A DNA stretch of 64,000 nt from Sodalis praecaptivus (GCF_000517425.1 NZ_CP006569.1:2532760-2596759); one strand, 5' to 3'. Shown: positions 27,349 through 36,272, numbered from the stretch's first letter. Notes: generated by a model not told the origin, from the letters alone. Made by a program: numbers and translations.

Positions 27349-27368
27349 ATATGGGAACGATCCCATAT
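27349..27368. promoter_or_regulatory. LacI-type operator candidate 2
   Basis: Arms ATATGGGA and TCCCATAT are perfect complements around the spacer ACGA, with the central CG at 27358-27359. The site lies 27 bp before the first CoA-transferase-like gene, where a repressor would block transcription. The core TGGGAACGATCCCA repeats the pattern of the first site. Confidence 0.7.
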
Positions 27369-27395
27369 TAAACTCGTTGATTAACAACAGATATT

Positions 27396-28295
27396 ATGAA
27401 ACGAAAAAGCAAACTGACCTCTCTCAGCGAGGCGGTGTTGAGCGTGCACGACGAGCAACGCATCGCGCTGGGCGGTTTCGCGATTTATCAACGCCCGATG
27501 GCGCTGGCCGCCGAGCTGGTACGTCAGCACAAGCGTCGGTTGACGCTGGTCGGTATTGTCAGCGCAATCGAAGCCGACCTGCTCATTGGCGCCGGGGTCG
27601 TGACGCGCGTCGAAACCTCTTACGTCGGTCTGGAGCGCTTCGGCCTGGCGCGGAATTTCCGCCGCGCCGCCGAACAGGGGACGCTCGAGACGGTGGATTA
27701 TCCCGAGCTTATCGCTTGGGATCGTTTTCGCGCCTCGCAAGAGGGGCTCCCCTTCTGGCCTTGTACCTTTCTGGGCGGCAGCGGTGTCGCGGCCCACAAT
27801 TCCGCTATCGTGCCCTTCCTGTGCCCCGTCACCGGCCGCCAGATGTGGGCGGTCCCTCCGGCAAATCCCGATGTGGTTCTGGTCCATGCGCCGCTGGGGG
27901 ATGAGTACGGGAATGTGGCTTTTCACGCCCGAAAAATGCTGCCGCAAAGCGCGGATATCACGCTGACCCGCAGCTGCGATCGAGTGATTGTCAGCGTCGA
28001 GAAAATCGTCAGCACCCGCGAGCTCAGCCGACAGCCCCATTGGGTGGAAATCCCGGCGTTCCGCACCACCCACATCGTCGAGGCGCCTTTCGGCGCGCAT
28101 CCTACCTCTGTCCCGGGGCTTTACGACTGCGATGAGCAGGCTTTTGACGGTTATGTCCGCGCCAGCGTGACGCCGGAGGGCTTCGCACACTGGCTGGACG
28201 CGCACATTTACCACCGGCCTGACCATCAGGCCTATCTGGCGCAGGTGGGCACCCAACGTCTGCTGGCGCTGCGCGCGACGGAGGTGCCGCAATGA
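27396..28295 (+). CDS. CoA-transferase family I, subunit A-like (GctA/IpdA-like), first copy
   Basis: The 299-residue protein has the GctA-type fold: LTSLSEAVLSV, RIALGGFAIYQRPMALAAEL, VETSYVGLERFGLARNFRRA, EGLPFWPCTFLGGSG, and LVHAPLGDEYGNVAFHA. This is the A subunit of glutaconate-CoA-transferase-like heteromers. It starts an operon under two operator candidates and overlaps the B gene by 4 bp (ATGA). Because the partner B subunit lacks the catalytic Glu, the pair may be an IpdAB-like hydrolase instead of a transferase. Confidence 0.82.
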   Translation: MKRKSKLTSLSEAVLSVHDEQRIALGGFAIYQRPMALAAELVRQHKRRLTLVGIVSAIEADLLIGAGVVTRVETSYVGLERFGLARNFRRAAEQGTLETVDYPELIAWDRFRASQEGLPFWPCTFLGGSGVAAHNSAIVPFLCPVTGRQMWAVPPANPDVVLVHAPLGDEYGNVAFHARKMLPQSADITLTRSCDRVIVSVEKIVSTRELSRQPHWVEIPAFRTTHIVEAPFGAHPTSVPGLYDCDEQAFDGYVRASVTPEGFAHWLDAHIYHRPDHQAYLAQVGTQRLLALRATEVPQ

Positions 28296-29119
28296 AACGC
28301 CCTGTCTGCAGCCGTGAAGAACTGATTACCCTTTTGCTGGCGAAAGAGTTGCGTAACGGCGAAGTGGGCTTTACCGGTCTCGCTACCGGCGGCGCGGCCG
28401 CCCTTTACATCACCGGCATCCCCCTGGCGGCCATGGCTTTTGCCCAGCAGACCCATGCACCGGATCTCACCATCCTCCTGGCCGGCTGGTGCATCAATCC
28501 CGACCTCAGCCAGCTGCGCGCCCTGCCCAGCGCCGAGTTTGACAACGCCCTGCAATCGCTGCCCTGCGAAGCGCAGATGCAGCACTACCCCGGCCACTAT
28601 GCGGTTCGCCGCGGCGACGTAGATTTCGGCTTTGGTTCCGGCGTGCAGGTGGATCAACAGGGGAATATCAACAGTACCTGCATTGGCGACGTCCGCCGGC
28701 CCCAGGTGCGCCTGGTGGGCTCGATTCTGTTACCCGAACATATGACCTGCTTCGGCCGCGAATACCTGATGATGCCGAGGCATGAGCCGCGCACGCTGGT
28801 GCCGCAGGTGGATTATGTGTCCGGCGTCGGCTGGCCCGGCGGCGAAGCCGGACGCGCCGCGCTCGGGCTGACGCGCGGCGGGCCGCGTTGGATAGTCACG
28901 CCGAAAGCGATATTTGACTTTGACCGGCAGCAGGGCCGCGCGCGCCTGCTGTCGATTCACCCCGGCGTCAGCGCCGAAGAGGTCCGCCAGAGCACCGGTT
29001 TCGCCGTACAGCCCGATGAGGTACCGGTAACGCCGTGGCCGACCGCGGAAGAACTCGACATCCTGCGCCGGGTGGTGAACCCGCACGGCGCGCTGATCCC
29101 CCCTCCCGATGAGGTCTGA
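28292..29119 (+). CDS. CoA-transferase family I, subunit B-like (GctB/IpdB-like), first copy, no catalytic Glu
   Basis: The 275-residue protein has the GctB fold with EVGFTGLATGGAAALYITG, GFGSGVQVDQQGNINSTCIGD, VPQVDYVSGVGWPGG and VTPKAIFDFD. In Acidaminococcus GctB the nucleophile Glu54 sits in an I-I-V-E-S-G strand. The aligned segment here is ILLAGWC, with Ala64 at the Glu position. A genuine CoA transfer through a glutamyl-CoA ester is therefore unlikely. IpdAB of steroid catabolism shares this loss and acts as a hydrolase on a ring-derived CoA thioester, offered as an analogy only. Confidence 0.8.
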   Translation: MKRPVCSREELITLLLAKELRNGEVGFTGLATGGAAALYITGIPLAAMAFAQQTHAPDLTILLAGWCINPDLSQLRALPSAEFDNALQSLPCEAQMQHYPGHYAVRRGDVDFGFGSGVQVDQQGNINSTCIGDVRRPQVRLVGSILLPEHMTCFGREYLMMPRHEPRTLVPQVDYVSGVGWPGGEAGRAALGLTRGGPRWIVTPKAIFDFDRQQGRARLLSIHPGVSAEEVRQSTGFAVQPDEVPVTPWPTAEELDILRRVVNPHGALIPPPDEV

Positions 29120-29123
29120 ACTG

Positions 29124-30023
29124 ATGAAAAGCAAACTGACCACGCTCTCGGACGCCGTGGCGCGTATTCCCGCCGGCGCCAGCATCGCGCTCGGCGGCTC
29201 GCTGCTGCGCCGTCAGCCCATGGCGTTGGTGCATGAACTGATACGCCAGCAAAAGCGCGATCTGACGCTGCTTACCTGGGCGACCACCCTGGCCACCGAC
29301 ATGCTGGCGGCCAATGGCGCCATTCGCCGCTGGGAAGGGATTTACGCCGGCTTCTTTCGCCACGGTCTGGCGCCCAATTTCCGTCGCGCGGTGCAAAGCG
29401 GGCAGATTGAAACCCACGATTACTCCGAATCCGCCTTTGTTGCCCGCTTTCGTGCGGCGGCAATGGGACTGCCCTATTTGCCGTCCAAAGCGCTACTCGG
29501 CACCGGCATGCAGGGGAAAAGCCCGGAAGAGATCACACCCATAACCTGTCCCTTTACCGGTCAGCCTCTGCTGGCGCTGAAGGCCGCCGATACTGATTTT
29601 ACCCTGCTGCACGGCTACGTGGCGGATGAGTACGGCAACGTGCAATGGCCGGTGGTGCGCGACAGCGACGATATCGATCAGATGATGGCGTCGGCGTCCA
29701 AGCGGCTAATCGTCACCGTGGAGAAGATCATTCCCCACCAGCAGGTGCAAGAGCGTCCGGCGCTGACCTATATTCCGCATACGCTGGTGGAAGCGCTGAT
29801 TGAGGTGCCTTATGCCGCCCATCCCACCGCCACCGACGGGTTTTATAACGAAGATGAAGCCGCGCTGAAGGGCTGGCTGACGGCCTCCGCGACCGCCGAG
29901 GGGGCGGCGGCCTGGCTGCGGGAGTTTGTCCACGGCTGTCCCGCGCGCCAAGACTATGTGGAAAAAGTGGGGTCGCTGGCGGCCCTGAGCGCTTTAGACG
30001 TCGCACGGGAGTTTACCGTATGA
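29124..30023 (+). CDS. CoA-transferase family I, subunit A-like, second copy
   Basis: The 299-residue paralogue of the gene at 27396 has the same length and the same motifs: LTTLSDAVARIPAGASIALGG, QPMALVHELIRQQKRDLTLL, LAPNFRRAVQSG and VADEYGNVQWP. ATG 29124 has GAGG upstream and lies 4 bp after the preceding stop; an ATG at 29109 inside that gene is less likely. The two A copies share motif order but differ at many positions, so the duplication is not recent. Confidence 0.82.
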   Translation: MKSKLTTLSDAVARIPAGASIALGGSLLRRQPMALVHELIRQQKRDLTLLTWATTLATDMLAANGAIRRWEGIYAGFFRHGLAPNFRRAVQSGQIETHDYSESAFVARFRAAAMGLPYLPSKALLGTGMQGKSPEEITPITCPFTGQPLLALKAADTDFTLLHGYVADEYGNVQWPVVRDSDDIDQMMASASKRLIVTVEKIIPHQQVQERPALTYIPHTLVEALIEVPYAAHPTATDGFYNEDEAALKGWLTASATAEGAAAWLREFVHGCPARQDYVEKVGSLAALSALDVAREFTV

Positions 30024-30838
30024 GCCAACCCCATTACACCACCGAAGAGCTGATGATTTGCGCCATTGCCCGCGAACTGCGCGATGACGAGCTGGGCTTT
30101 GTCGGCCTCGGCACCGCCGCCCGCGCGTTTACTCTGGCGGTAGGCATCCCCATCGCCGCCGCGCGCCTGGCCCAGCTGCGCCAGGCGCCGGGTTTTTCCA
30201 TCTACTGGGGAAATTTGCTGACGCCGTCGCTCGACAGCATTCCGAACGCGCTGTTGCAGGACGCCTACACCCACTGGCCCGCCGCCGCCTCGCCTGCCGA
30301 TGTCGGCTACAAAATAGACATGGTCACGCGCGGCCGCTTCGATGTCTCCTTTGAATCGGCGCCGCAGGTGGATCAGTACGGCAACTTGAATATCACCGAA
30401 ATAGGCGGCGCCCAGCCGCCAAAAACCCGACTGGTGGGCTGTCTGGCGCAGACCGAGCATTTGGCGTTCATTAAACGGCCGATGATCGTCACCGATCTGA
30501 CGCCGCGCGCTTTCGTGCCAAAGGTCGATTTTATCACCAGCGTCGGCTATCTCGACGGCGGCGACTCGCGGGCCAAACTGGGTCTGCCCGGGCCGGGGCC
30601 CGCATTGTGTATTACTGATAAGGCGATCTTTGACTTTGAGCCGCAATCGAAACGCATGCGGCTGCGTTCATTACACCCGGGTGAAACGGTGGACAGCGTG
30701 CTGCAGGCGATGAGTTTCGTCCCGGTTATCGCTGACCAGACGCCGCCGACCGCGGCGCCTACCCAGGAAGAGGTGCGTTTGATTCGTGAGGTTATCGATC
30801 CCCACGGCACGCTTTATCAATTAAAGGCCAGCGCCTGA
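30020..30838 (+). CDS. CoA-transferase family I, subunit B-like, second copy, no catalytic Glu
   Basis: This 272-residue paralogue of the gene at 28292 has ELGFVGLGTAARAFTLAVG, APQVDQYGNLNITEIGG, KVDFITSVGYLDGGDSRAK and CITDKAIFDFEPQ. At the place of GctB Glu54 it has Gly64 in SIYWGNLL. It overlaps its A gene by 4 bp and ends the operon, with a strong hairpin just downstream. Both B copies have lost the same residue, so the loss predates or accompanies the duplication. Confidence 0.8.
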   Translation: MSQPHYTTEELMICAIARELRDDELGFVGLGTAARAFTLAVGIPIAAARLAQLRQAPGFSIYWGNLLTPSLDSIPNALLQDAYTHWPAAASPADVGYKIDMVTRGRFDVSFESAPQVDQYGNLNITEIGGAQPPKTRLVGCLAQTEHLAFIKRPMIVTDLTPRAFVPKVDFITSVGYLDGGDSRAKLGLPGPGPALCITDKAIFDFEPQSKRMRLRSLHPGETVDSVLQAMSFVPVIADQTPPTAAPTQEEVRLIREVIDPHGTLYQLKASA

Positions 30839-30844
30839 GGGCCC

Positions 30845-30870
30845 GGCGCGTCAGTTCTCGCTGACGCGCC
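30845..30870. terminator. Hairpin between convergent CoA-transferase operon and LacI gene
   Basis: A perfect 10-bp stem GGCGCGTCAG / CTGACGCGCC with a 6-base loop. It overlaps the stop codon of the LacI gene at 30851 and lies 7 bp after the second B gene. There is no T-run, so it could be a bidirectional but weak terminator. Confidence 0.5.
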
Positions 30871-31903
30871 CGGTAGAGCCGCGGACGATAAGCTTCATCG
30901 GGAAGATTTTTTGCTTGGGTTTCGACGGGCTTTTCTGGAAGACCATCTTCAATACCATCGCCGTCGCGGCGGCGCCCATTTCGCGACGCTGTAGGGCAAT
31001 CGTGGTGAGATTGATAGGCGAGAAAGACGCCATTTCAATATCATCCAGGCCAATCAGCGAGAAATCCTGCGGAATGCGCAGGCCCGCACCGTGGGCGGCG
31101 TTCATTACGCCGATAGCGCTCATATCATTGGCGGCCAGAATGGCGGTGGGACGCGGGCGCATGGCGAAAAAGCGTGTCGCCGCTTCATAGCCGCCCGTCA
31201 CTTGGTAATCCCCCTGCACCACATAGTCCGGATTAAACGGCAGCCGATGCGCGCGCAGCGCGGAGAGATAGGCTTCATAGCGCTCATCAGCGGTGGAGGA
31301 GTCGCGCGGACCGCGAATTAGCCCGATACGTTGATGCCCCAGCCCGACCAGATGTTTCACCGCCGCGCCAATGCCCTCTTCGTTATTGGCGCCCACATAG
31401 TTATCCTCATGGTACAACGAGCGGCGTTGCAGCATGACATAAGGGGTTCCTCCCGCCAGCAACGCCCGCACTTCCGGGGATTCGCAGTGCTGCGACAGCA
31501 TCACCAGCCCGTCCACGCGGCGGTCCAGCAGCACGCGCATTTGCGCGAGCTGTTTCTCCAGTTGACCGTCGGTGTTGCACACCAGCAGGCTGCACTGCTC
31601 CCGGTCGGCGATATCTTCGATTCCGCGCAGAAAATCGGGCGATGACGGGTTCGCCACATCGGCCAGCAGCACGCCGAGCGTGAAGGTGCGTTGCATACGC
31701 AGTGAGCGCGCCACCACCGAAACGCGATAGCCGAGGCTGTCCGCCGCCGCCTGTACCCGGGCGCGAGTGGACTCCTTGACGATCGTTTTGCCGGTCAGGG
31801 CGTTGGACACCGTTGATACCGCGACGCCCGCCTCGCGCGCGACGTCAAAAATGGACACTTTCCCGTCAGCGCGGGGTTTGCTTGGCGGTGCTTTTCTGGA
31901 CAT
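30851..31903 (-). CDS. LacI-family transcriptional regulator, second
   Basis: The 350-residue repressor has HTH KVSIFDVAREAGVAVSTVSNAL, hinge RSLRMQRTFTLGVLLADVANP and effector domain ending SLIGLDDIEMASFSPINL. It lies between two operons; its own promoter region (31904-32039) holds a perfect 12-bp palindrome that recurs twice in front of the ThDP-enzyme operon. That suggests autoregulation and control of the 32-39 kb operon. It closely resembles the first regulator in the hinge, so the two may be paralogues. Confidence 0.9.
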   Translation of the reverse strand: MSRKAPPSKPRADGKVSIFDVAREAGVAVSTVSNALTGKTIVKESTRARVQAAADSLGYRVSVVARSLRMQRTFTLGVLLADVANPSSPDFLRGIEDIADREQCSLLVCNTDGQLEKQLAQMRVLLDRRVDGLVMLSQHCESPEVRALLAGGTPYVMLQRRSLYHEDNYVGANNEEGIGAAVKHLVGLGHQRIGLIRGPRDSSTADERYEAYLSALRAHRLPFNPDYVVQGDYQVTGGYEAATRFFAMRPRPTAILAANDMSAIGVMNAAHGAGLRIPQDFSLIGLDDIEMASFSPINLTTIALQRREMGAAATAMVLKMVFQKSPSKPKQKIFPMKLIVRGSTGRVSEN

Positions 31904-31972
31904 CCGGCGGGTACCTGCTGCATCGGGTTAGAGGAAGAAGAAAATGATTATTACACAGGCGTCAAAATCGGA

Positions 31973-31984
31973 AAAAACGTTTTT
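31973..31984. promoter_or_regulatory. LacI-type operator candidate upstream of second LacI gene
   Basis: AAAAACGTTTTT is a perfect 12-bp palindrome with central CG, 70 bp upstream of the regulator start. It is identical to the core of the two sites at 39122-39150. Confidence 0.7.
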
Positions 31985-32008
31985 ACCGGGAGTGTGCGCG
32001 ACACCAGG

Positions 32009-32033
32009 CCGGAGAGGCGCCAGGCCTCTCCGG
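32009..32033 (-). terminator. Hairpin after the MHS transporter gene
   Basis: A perfect 10-bp stem CCGGAGAGGC / GCCTCTCCGG with a 5-base loop, 7 bases past the stop of the minus-strand operon ending at 32040. There is no clear T-run. Confidence 0.55.
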
Positions 32034-32039
32034 TGGGGG

Positions 32040-33410
32040 TTAGCGGGTTTTCGCCAGCATAGCGTCACCGCTGGCTTGCTTTACCGGTTTGCTGTCCATC
32101 GCGTCGTTCAGATCGCGGTGCATGGTTTCGCCGGTGCCCAAAGCACAGAAACCGGTGATGACCCCTGAGACGATGATCATCCAGGCTATCGGCCAGAATT
32201 CGCCGCCGGCCCACGCCACCAGCGCGGTACCCACCATCGGGGTAAAGCCGCCGAAGACCCCCGCCAGTTGCGATCCCACCGACACCCCGGTGTAGCGGAC
32301 TTCGGTGCTGAACATTTCCGACAGATAACAGGGCTCAATGCTGTACATGGAACCGATAACGAAGCTGTAACCGAGAATCAGCGCCAGGTAGACCCCCCAC
32401 ATCGTGCCGCTGTCCACCAGCCAGTAGAAGGGATAGGCCAGCAGGCACGAGCCAAAAGCGCCAATCAGGAACACCGCGCGACGGCCAATTTTATCGGAAA
32501 GAATACCCCATAGCGGGAAGGCGATAAGCCCGGTCGCGGCGGCCACCATCACGCCGGTCAGCACCGTACTGCTCGGCATATGGAATTTCGAGGTGGTGTA
32601 TTGCAACACATAACTGATAATCAAATAACCCACGACGCTTTCGCTGATGCGCAGCCCGGCGGCCAGGAAGATCTGGCGCGGGAATTTTTTGAAGACCTGC
32701 ACAATCGGCAGACTGGTTTTTTCACGCTCCGACAGCATCTTTTTAAACATCGGCGGCTCTTCGATTTTCATGCGAATAAAGATACCGATGCCCATCAAGA
32801 TAATGCTGGCGAGAAAAGGAATACGCCAGCCCCAGGCGAGAAACGTATCATCCGGTAATGCCGACGCCAGCGCGAATGAACCGGTGGCGCACAGCACGCC
32901 GAGCACATTGCCCAACTGGACAAAGGTGCCGTAAAAGCCGCGCTTTTTCTTGGGCGCGTACTCAATCATCATGGTGGTGGCGCCGCCCCATTCTCCCCCC
33001 ACCGCCAGTCCCTGAATCAGGCGGATAATCACCAATAATACCGGCGCCGCCAGCCCGATCGTTTCGTAGGTGGGCAAAAGGCCAATCACCACCGTGGCGA
33101 CCCCCATAATGGTGACGGAGGCGATAAGCATCGCTTTCCTGCCGACGGTGTCGCCGTAGTGGCCGAAAATCACCGCGCCGATCGGGCGGGTCACGAAGGC
33201 GACGCCCAGCGTGGCGAAGGAGACAATGGTCGCCACCGTCGGCGGCAGCTCGGTGAAAAACAGATGTGGAAACACCAGCGCGGCGGCCGCGCCGTAAATG
33301 AAATAATCGTAAAACTCGATAAAAGTCCCGATCAAACTGGCGAACGCCACTCGGCTTAGCTGTTTTTTATCGACTTTATCGCTGGCGGCCTCGGTTGCAA
33401 TGTTATTCAT
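32040..33410 (-). CDS. MFS transporter, metabolite:H+ symporter (MHS) family
   Basis: The 456-residue carrier has SLIGTFIEFYDYFIYGAAA, LGVAFVTRPIGAVIFGHYGD, TVGRKAML, and RLIQGLAVGGEWGGATTM, the hallmarks of the MHS family (KgtP, ShiA, ProP). Members import organic acids or quaternary amines with protons. I chose ATG 33410, with GGGAGG upstream; the reading from 33665 adds a non-family leader that runs into the MaoC gene. It is the last gene of the ThDP-enzyme operon and probably brings in its substrate. Confidence 0.9.
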   Translation of the reverse strand: MNNIATEAASDKVDKKQLSRVAFASLIGTFIEFYDYFIYGAAAALVFPHLFFTELPPTVATIVSFATLGVAFVTRPIGAVIFGHYGDTVGRKAMLIASVTIMGVATVVIGLLPTYETIGLAAPVLLVIIRLIQGLAVGGEWGGATTMMIEYAPKKKRGFYGTFVQLGNVLGVLCATGSFALASALPDDTFLAWGWRIPFLASIILMGIGIFIRMKIEEPPMFKKMLSEREKTSLPIVQVFKKFPRQIFLAAGLRISESVVGYLIISYVLQYTTSKFHMPSSTVLTGVMVAAATGLIAFPLWGILSDKIGRRAVFLIGAFGSCLLAYPFYWLVDSGTMWGVYLALILGYSFVIGSMYSIEPCYLSEMFSTEVRYTGVSVGSQLAGVFGGFTPMVGTALVAWAGGEFWPIAWMIIVSGVITGFCALGTGETMHRDLNDAMDSKPVKQASGDAMLAKTR

Positions 33411-33534
33411 ATAACCTCCCTCGGGAGTGGGCTTGTAGGGACCGTCGGGGAACATCACGCGCTCCCCGTGTGTGGTGTATTCAGAGATAATCAAAAGCCT
33501 GCGCCAGCTCGGGCAGGCGGTCGCGTCCAGCGTA

Positions 33535-34464
33535 TTAGCGTTGTAGTCTGCCGCTGGCCCAGCCGACGGCGGTCTGTTCGCCATGCTGGTTCTCCGCCCA
33601 GACATGGAAGTTAACGAGGTCGTCCTCCACGGTATCGACGACCGCTTTGCAGGTGATGCGGTCATCGCGGTAAACAGGCCGGATATAGGCCATTTTGATC
33701 CAGCCTGAGGTGTGCCAGCCGTCGCCGATAAAGCGCGCCAGCATTTCGGCTATCCAGCAAGTTTCCATCATGCCCTGTGCCAGGGTGTCGCGGAATCCGG
33801 CTTTGAGCGCCACCTCAATATCGGTATGGATGTTGTACCACTGGGTATTGCCGCCGGAGAACACCGTCATTTGCCCTTGCTCCGGCCGTTTTTGCAGCGG
33901 CTGTACCGGGGTCCCCGGCGCCATATTCGGCCGCGCGTGGGCAAGCGGCGTGACCTCTGTCGGCCATACGGGACGGATATGATCCGCCCGCGGCGTTTTT
34001 GCCGACGCGCCGGTGCCAAGCTGAATGTCATCGGGGATGCGCATAATCTCGGTACTGACCTGGCGCACATAGTGAACGCCGCTATCGGCATCGTGCGCGT
34101 CGGTATCGAACACCGTATAGCCCTTGCCGCGTTTCATGTATTTGTCGGTGTATTTGCCGGTGTAGTGAATGCGCGCGTTAAGCGGCACCGGATTGATAAA
34201 CCAGATTTCCTCTTTCTGATGCAGACCGACGGTGCGGCTCGGGTCATAGACGCTGCAAAACAGCGCCACCAAATCGCGTCCCAGCATCGGCGCGGGCACC
34301 CAGGGCGCGTTCTCCCCCAGGTAGCGCGGGCTGTAGTCGTCCAGGGCGAAACAGGCGCGCCGGCGATACGCTTCGTCCGCCGTGACGGTGACCGGGCCAA
34401 TCGGCTCGTCCACCACCACGTTGTCGTAGGTGGGTTCACGCAGTTCGTGATTGATACGGGCCAT
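33535..34464 (-). CDS. MaoC-like double-hotdog hydratase
   Basis: The 309-residue protein has two hotdog segments. The C-terminal one reads GGNTQWYNIHTDIEVALKAG and FRDTLAQGMMETCW, keeping the N and H of the R-specific hydratase motif. The N-terminal one includes DDYSPRYLGENAPWVPAPMLG. The size and layout resemble mesaconyl-CoA or itaconyl-CoA hydratase-like proteins. It follows the CaiB/BaiF gene by 12 bp, so it probably hydrates the enoyl-CoA formed by that transferase. The exact substrate is unknown. Confidence 0.82.
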   Translation of the reverse strand: MARINHELREPTYDNVVVDEPIGPVTVTADEAYRRRACFALDDYSPRYLGENAPWVPAPMLGRDLVALFCSVYDPSRTVGLHQKEEIWFINPVPLNARIHYTGKYTDKYMKRGKGYTVFDTDAHDADSGVHYVRQVSTEIMRIPDDIQLGTGASAKTPRADHIRPVWPTEVTPLAHARPNMAPGTPVQPLQKRPEQGQMTVFSGGNTQWYNIHTDIEVALKAGFRDTLAQGMMETCWIAEMLARFIGDGWHTSGWIKMAYIRPVYRDDRITCKAVVDTVEDDLVNFHVWAENQHGEQTAVGWASGRLQR

Positions 34465-34476
34465 GCTGTTGCTCCT

Positions 34477-35643
34477 TTATTCAGAGGGCGGAGGGGTTGC
34501 GATGCCCCATTCGGCCAGCACTTCATCGGTATGGGCGCCCAGTACCGGCGGCGCGCGGCGGATCGACCCGGGCGTATCCGAAAGACTGACGGTAATACCG
34601 TGCGTGGTGTAGGTCCCCGCGGTGGGGTGATCGATGTTCACTAGCTGATGGCGCGCTTTCAACTGCGGGTTTTCCAGCACGTCGCCAATGTCGGCCACCG
34701 CCGAACAGGGCACGCCCGCTTTATCCATCCGCGCCACCACCTCGTCCGCCGCCAGACCGCGCACCCACGCCGCCACCACCGCATCGATCGCCGCGTTATT
34801 CTCCAGGCGGGCGTGATAGTGGTTGAATCGCGCGTCCTCCAGCAGATCCTGGCGCCCCATTGCCTCCACCAGGCGTGCGAACAGCGCATCAGTCCCGGCG
34901 GAGAGGTAGACCCAGCGGGCGTCGGCGGCCTGGTAACAATTCACCGGCGCCGAGAAGCGGTCGAGATTCCCCACGCGACTCATCGTGCGCCCCAACTGCG
35001 CCTGCTCGGGGATGGCGGAGATAAGCATGCTGATGGCGCTTTCCAGCAGCGAGGCTTCCACCAGTTGACCGCGTCCGCTGGCGTGGCGGACGTTGAGCGC
35101 GGCCAGGGTACCGATGGTGGCGTACAGCGCCGAGGCGTAATCCACCATAAAGGTGCCCGCCATCATCGGCGGCCCCTCCGGCTGACCGGTGATACTCATA
35201 ATGCCGCTCATCGCCTGGGCGATGGCATCGAAACAGGGGCGCTGCGCCAGCGGGCCGCTTTGGCCAAAGCCCGAGATGCGCACCATGATAAGCCGTGGGT
35301 TAAGCTGATGCAGCGTTTCCCACCCGCAGCCCATTTTTTCCAGGGTGCCGGGACGGAAGTTTTCAATCAGTACATCGGCCTTGGCGACCAGCGCCCGCAG
35401 CTGCGCCTGCCCCTCCTCCGAGCGGAAATCCAGCTCCAGGCTGCGCTTATTGCGGTTAAACGACAGAAAATAGAGGCTCTGATCGTTGAGCTGCGGCTTG
35501 TTCTGCCGGGTATCTTCGCCTTTGCCCTTGCGCTCCACTTTCACCACATCGGCCCCCATGTCCGCGAGCTGCATGGCGCAAAGCGGACCGGCGATAAAAC
35601 GGGATAAATCGAGCACCTTCAGTCCTTCCAGCGATCCTGACAT
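34477..35643 (-). CDS. Class III (CaiB/BaiF) CoA-transferase
   Basis: The 388-residue protein begins LKVLDLSRFIAGPLCAMQLADMG in continuous family order (R and GP conserved), followed by NRNKRSLELDF, the catalytic-Asp region MVDYASALYATIG and the C-terminal HTDEVLAEWGI. These enzymes move CoA between acids by Asp-anhydride chemistry. ATG 35643 overlaps the DhaL stop by one base (TGATG), with AGGAGA seven bases upstream. It lies between DhaL and MaoC genes in a single operon. Confidence 0.9.
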   Translation of the reverse strand: MSGSLEGLKVLDLSRFIAGPLCAMQLADMGADVVKVERKGKGEDTRQNKPQLNDQSLYFLSFNRNKRSLELDFRSEEGQAQLRALVAKADVLIENFRPGTLEKMGCGWETLHQLNPRLIMVRISGFGQSGPLAQRPCFDAIAQAMSGIMSITGQPEGPPMMAGTFMVDYASALYATIGTLAALNVRHASGRGQLVEASLLESAISMLISAIPEQAQLGRTMSRVGNLDRFSAPVNCYQAADARWVYLSAGTDALFARLVEAMGRQDLLEDARFNHYHARLENNAAIDAVVAAWVRGLAADEVVARMDKAGVPCSAVADIGDVLENPQLKARHQLVNIDHPTAGTYTTHGITVSLSDTPGSIRRAPPVLGAHTDEVLAEWGIATPPPSE

Positions 35644-36272
35644 CAGCGTGTCTCCTGTGTTTGCGGCGTTCGCCCACAAGCGGCGTCCACCAGATGGGCG
35701 AACGCCACCATACCGGGATCATCCAGACCGACGGAGCGGTCGGCGAACATCCGCGCCCGCCCTATTTTGTTCGGTTTCTGGCGATAGCTTTCCAGCGCGG
35801 CGGCCACCGCCTGCGGCGCCGCCTGGGGCCAGCGCGGCGCGGGCTCGCTTTCCAGCGCGTGTCGCACCGCATCGATGGCATCCAGCACCGTCTTATCGCC
35901 GAGGCTGGCGCCGCCTCGCGCCGTCAGCGCCGCCAGTACCGCCGCAAGCAGCGGCGGGAGCGCGTTCGCTTCCAGCGTTTGTTGCCCGGCGCTCTGTTTC
36001 GCCGCCGTCAACAGCGCCACGCCCAACAGCGTGCCGAAGCTGGAACCGGAGGCGCGCACGCAGGCCAGGGATGCCGCCTGGAATACCACGGGGATATCCT
36101 GCGGCGGCGTCGCCAGCGCCTGCTCGGTCAGCCGGGCGCACTTCTCAAGCGTCGCGCCGAGATCGCCATCGCCCAGTTGACCGTCCAGCGCGTTGAGTTC
36201 CGCCGCCGACGCTTTCATTCGGTCGCAGCAGCGCAGCAGCACCGCGGCCAATTGTTCTGCATTCAGGTTCAT
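35643..36272 (-). CDS. dhaL: Dihydroxyacetone kinase-type DhaL subunit
   Basis: The 209-residue nucleotide-binding subunit has the Mg-ADP Asp cluster LDGQLGDGDLGATLEK, then SGSSFGTLLGVAL, GGASLGDKTVLDAIDAV and the late ARMFADRSVGLDDPG (usually YLGERSIGHQDPG). DhaL pairs with DhaK; the phosphate donor may be ATP or a PTS DhaM protein, and no DhaM is present here. It overlaps dhaK by 4 bp. In such operons the substrate is often another four- or five-carbon ketose rather than dihydroxyacetone. Confidence 0.88.
   Translation of the reverse strand: MNLNAEQLAAVLLRCCDRMKASAAELNALDGQLGDGDLGATLEKCARLTEQALATPPQDIPVVFQAASLACVRASGSSFGTLLGVALLTAAKQSAGQQTLEANALPPLLAAVLAALTARGGASLGDKTVLDAIDAVRHALESEPAPRWPQAAPQAVAAALESYRQKPNKIGRARMFADRSVGLDDPGMVAFAHLVDAACGRTPQTQETR

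Noticed and set aside
27381-28292. 303-codon frame on the minus strand
   Set aside because: Antisense of the first CoA-transferase-like A gene; no recognisable motif.
33712-35607. Two open frames over 300 codons on the plus strand
   Set aside because: They lie opposite the MaoC and CaiB genes, which have clear family motifs; the plus frames have no domain and odd composition.
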